DNA from: MHLP01 sp043736515
Lineage (GTDB): Bacteria > Patescibacteriota > Minisyncoccia > Phycocordibacterales > UBA6899
Assembly (NCBI GenBank): GCA_043736515.1
Contig: JAYTCK010000054.1
Span: forward strand, 1 to 19,434
Length of the DNA: 19,434 nucleotides
Direction of reading: 5' to 3'
How positions within the stretch are numbered: position 1 is the first letter of the stretch; every line of letters starts with the position of its first letter. The notes below the pieces were generated by a model, which had not been told where the DNA came from, searched no databases, and saw only the letters and a list, made by a program, of their open reading frames with translations. A program made the position numbers and the translations under genes. Positions 18,507-19,434 of the stretch are shown here, piece after piece.

Positions 18507-19434
18507 ATGAATGACGTATTACTGTTGAGAGCAACGCAGAACATCGAGGATATGGTTCTACTTGCTCTCCTCCACGATCACACCAATCAGGCATTGGTGA
18601 TTTATGATACGCACTTTGGGCTTACTGACGTTCTCACCGCAGCGTACCGCAAAGTACTCCCCTCCGCCCGATTCCTTGATTTTGATACGCTCACTAAGGA
18701 GGAAGTTATCGCGGCAATAGATGAGATGAAAGAGCGCGATCTTGTCGTCCTCATACAATCCTCAAACTTTCTACTTAATGAATTTCGTATCCGCCTCCAC
18801 CTCTTTCAGAAAAAATTAAAAGTGATCGAACACACACATCTCTATCGTAATCCGGAAGCTGTGTGGGATGTATACGTGAATGCCCTTGCCTATGACCCGA
18901 GTTGGTACCGTACTGTCGGGATGAAACTCAAAGCAAAACTCGAGATTGGCAACGAGCTCTGTATTGAAGCGGGAAACGCAAAACTTACTGTGGTTGGTGG
19001 TCTGGAATCACCGAAGCTCAATATTGGTGATTACGAAGGAATGGAAAACATCGGAGGCACCTTCCCTATCGGCGAAGTGTTCACTGAAAGCCGAGACTTT
19101 GCTGGCATGAACGGCTCATTTATGATCTATGCATATGCGGGAGCCAACTTCACTGTTGATATGCACGAAGCGTTTCGTGTGGATGTTGCGGAAGGTATCG
19201 TGGTCGGCTGGGCTCCTAATGCTCCTTCAACTTTTGTTGAGATTGTCGAATCAATAAAAACCATCGAGCGGCCGCTAATTCGCGAGATCGGCTTCGGACT
19301 CAATCGCGCAATCACGCGAGAGAGGTATATTCCGGACATTACCGCCTTTGAACGTATCCTCGGCATGCATCTCTCTCTCGGCGAAAAACATAGTGTGTTC
19401 AAAAAGCCCGGAATTCAGGCTCACAAAGCAAAAT
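18507..19434 (+). CDS. Possible M29-like aminopeptidase (partial, 3' end missing)
   Basis: The frame is open from ATG 18507 to the window edge, giving 309 residues. The first 110 residues are alpha-beta (ALVIYDTHFGLTDVLTAAY, DLVVLIQSSNFLLNEFRI). The second part has a Gly-rich stretch with acidic residues (MENIGGTFPIGEVFTE, about 178-193), then REIGFGLNRAITRE (about 255-268) and ERILGMHLSLGEKHSVFKK (about 277-295). A GxFPxGEVF segment and a GFGLN...G-x-H-x-x-x-G segment recall the thermophilic metallopeptidase family M29 (aminopeptidase T / AmpS-like), where Glu and His residues bind two metals. This match is from memory and moderate. The remaining C-terminal motif (His-x-Asp) lies beyond the window. 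There is no signal peptide, and translation probably starts leaderless. Confidence 0.7.
   Translation, partial: MNDVLLLRATQNIEDMVLLALLHDHTNQALVIYDTHFGLTDVLTAAYRKVLPSARFLDFDTLTKEEVIAAIDEMKERDLVVLIQSSNFLLNEFRIRLHLFQKKLKVIEHTHLYRNPEAVWDVYVNALAYDPSWYRTVGMKLKAKLEIGNELCIEAGNAKLTVVGGLESPKLNIGDYEGMENIGGTFPIGEVFTESRDFAGMNGSFMIYAYAGANFTVDMHEAFRVDVAEGIVVGWAPNAPSTFVEIVESIKTIERPLIREIGFGLNRAITRERYIPDITAFERILGMHLSLGEKHSVFKKPGIQAHKAK

Noticed and set aside
1..19434. CRISPR array, insertion sequence, rRNA or tRNA genes
   Set aside because: No regularly spaced direct repeats, transposase, terminal inverted repeats with target duplications, or recognisable tRNA or rRNA segments were seen on either strand.

Overview
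The window reads as a compact bacterial chromosome segment that uses the standard bacterial code (TGA and TAA/TAG all end clear genes). It has short intergenic gaps, many small uncharacterised proteins, and start codons placed directly behind -10 boxes. Together with a scattered SUF iron-sulfur gene set and a phage-like zinc-ribbon phosphoesterase, this suggests a Candidate Phyla Radiation / Patescibacteria (Parcubacteria-like) genome. That assignment is inference: there is no rRNA or ribosomal protein here to confirm it.

Left part (1-2120): a partial CcdA-type membrane electron carrier and a CXXC thioredoxin-fold protein lie on the minus strand. Opposite them is a ClpP-fold serine protease with its own promoter and terminator. 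Next comes a 480-base stretch without a gene that is not empty. It has a consensus sigma70 promoter (TTGACA, 17 bases, TATAAT), about 370 bases rich in hairpins including a nested 13+12 bp inverted repeat, and an intrinsic terminator. It looks like an undescribed noncoding RNA gene.

Middle part (2120-9000): a phage-like metallophosphoesterase with an N-terminal zinc ribbon, a possible nucleoside 2-deoxyribosyltransferase-like protein, the ribosome-assembly GTPase EngB/YsxC, a small zinc-ribbon protein, a membrane-anchored DsbA-like oxidoreductase, a protein built of two tandem copies of a domain I do not recognise, a membrane-anchored hypothetical, a SufT/MIP18-type protein and a small hypothetical.

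Right part (9000-17400): the SUF system, all on the minus strand but broken up. In order of transcription: sufB, then (after two small plus-strand genes) sufD, sufS and sufU, then a saccharopine-dehydrogenase-family gene, a proline iminopeptidase, and finally sufC and sufT as separate units. SufB, SufC and SufD would form the scaffold, SufS and SufU would supply sulfur, and SufT would help maturation. sufS carries an apparent one-base frameshift just after its catalytic cysteine. The most interesting signal is an RNA-like motif found twice, in the sufB 5' UTR and in the sufD-sufS gap. Both copies have identical outer blocks and inner helices that differ in sequence but still pair, as expected of a cis-regulatory RNA for Fe-S biogenesis.

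Far right (17400-19434): two small uncharacterised genes and the first 309 codons of a possible M29-like aminopeptidase running off the window. The redox proteins (CcdA, thioredoxin-like, DsbA-like) probably form an extracytoplasmic thiol pathway. The SUF genes form the central metabolic theme.
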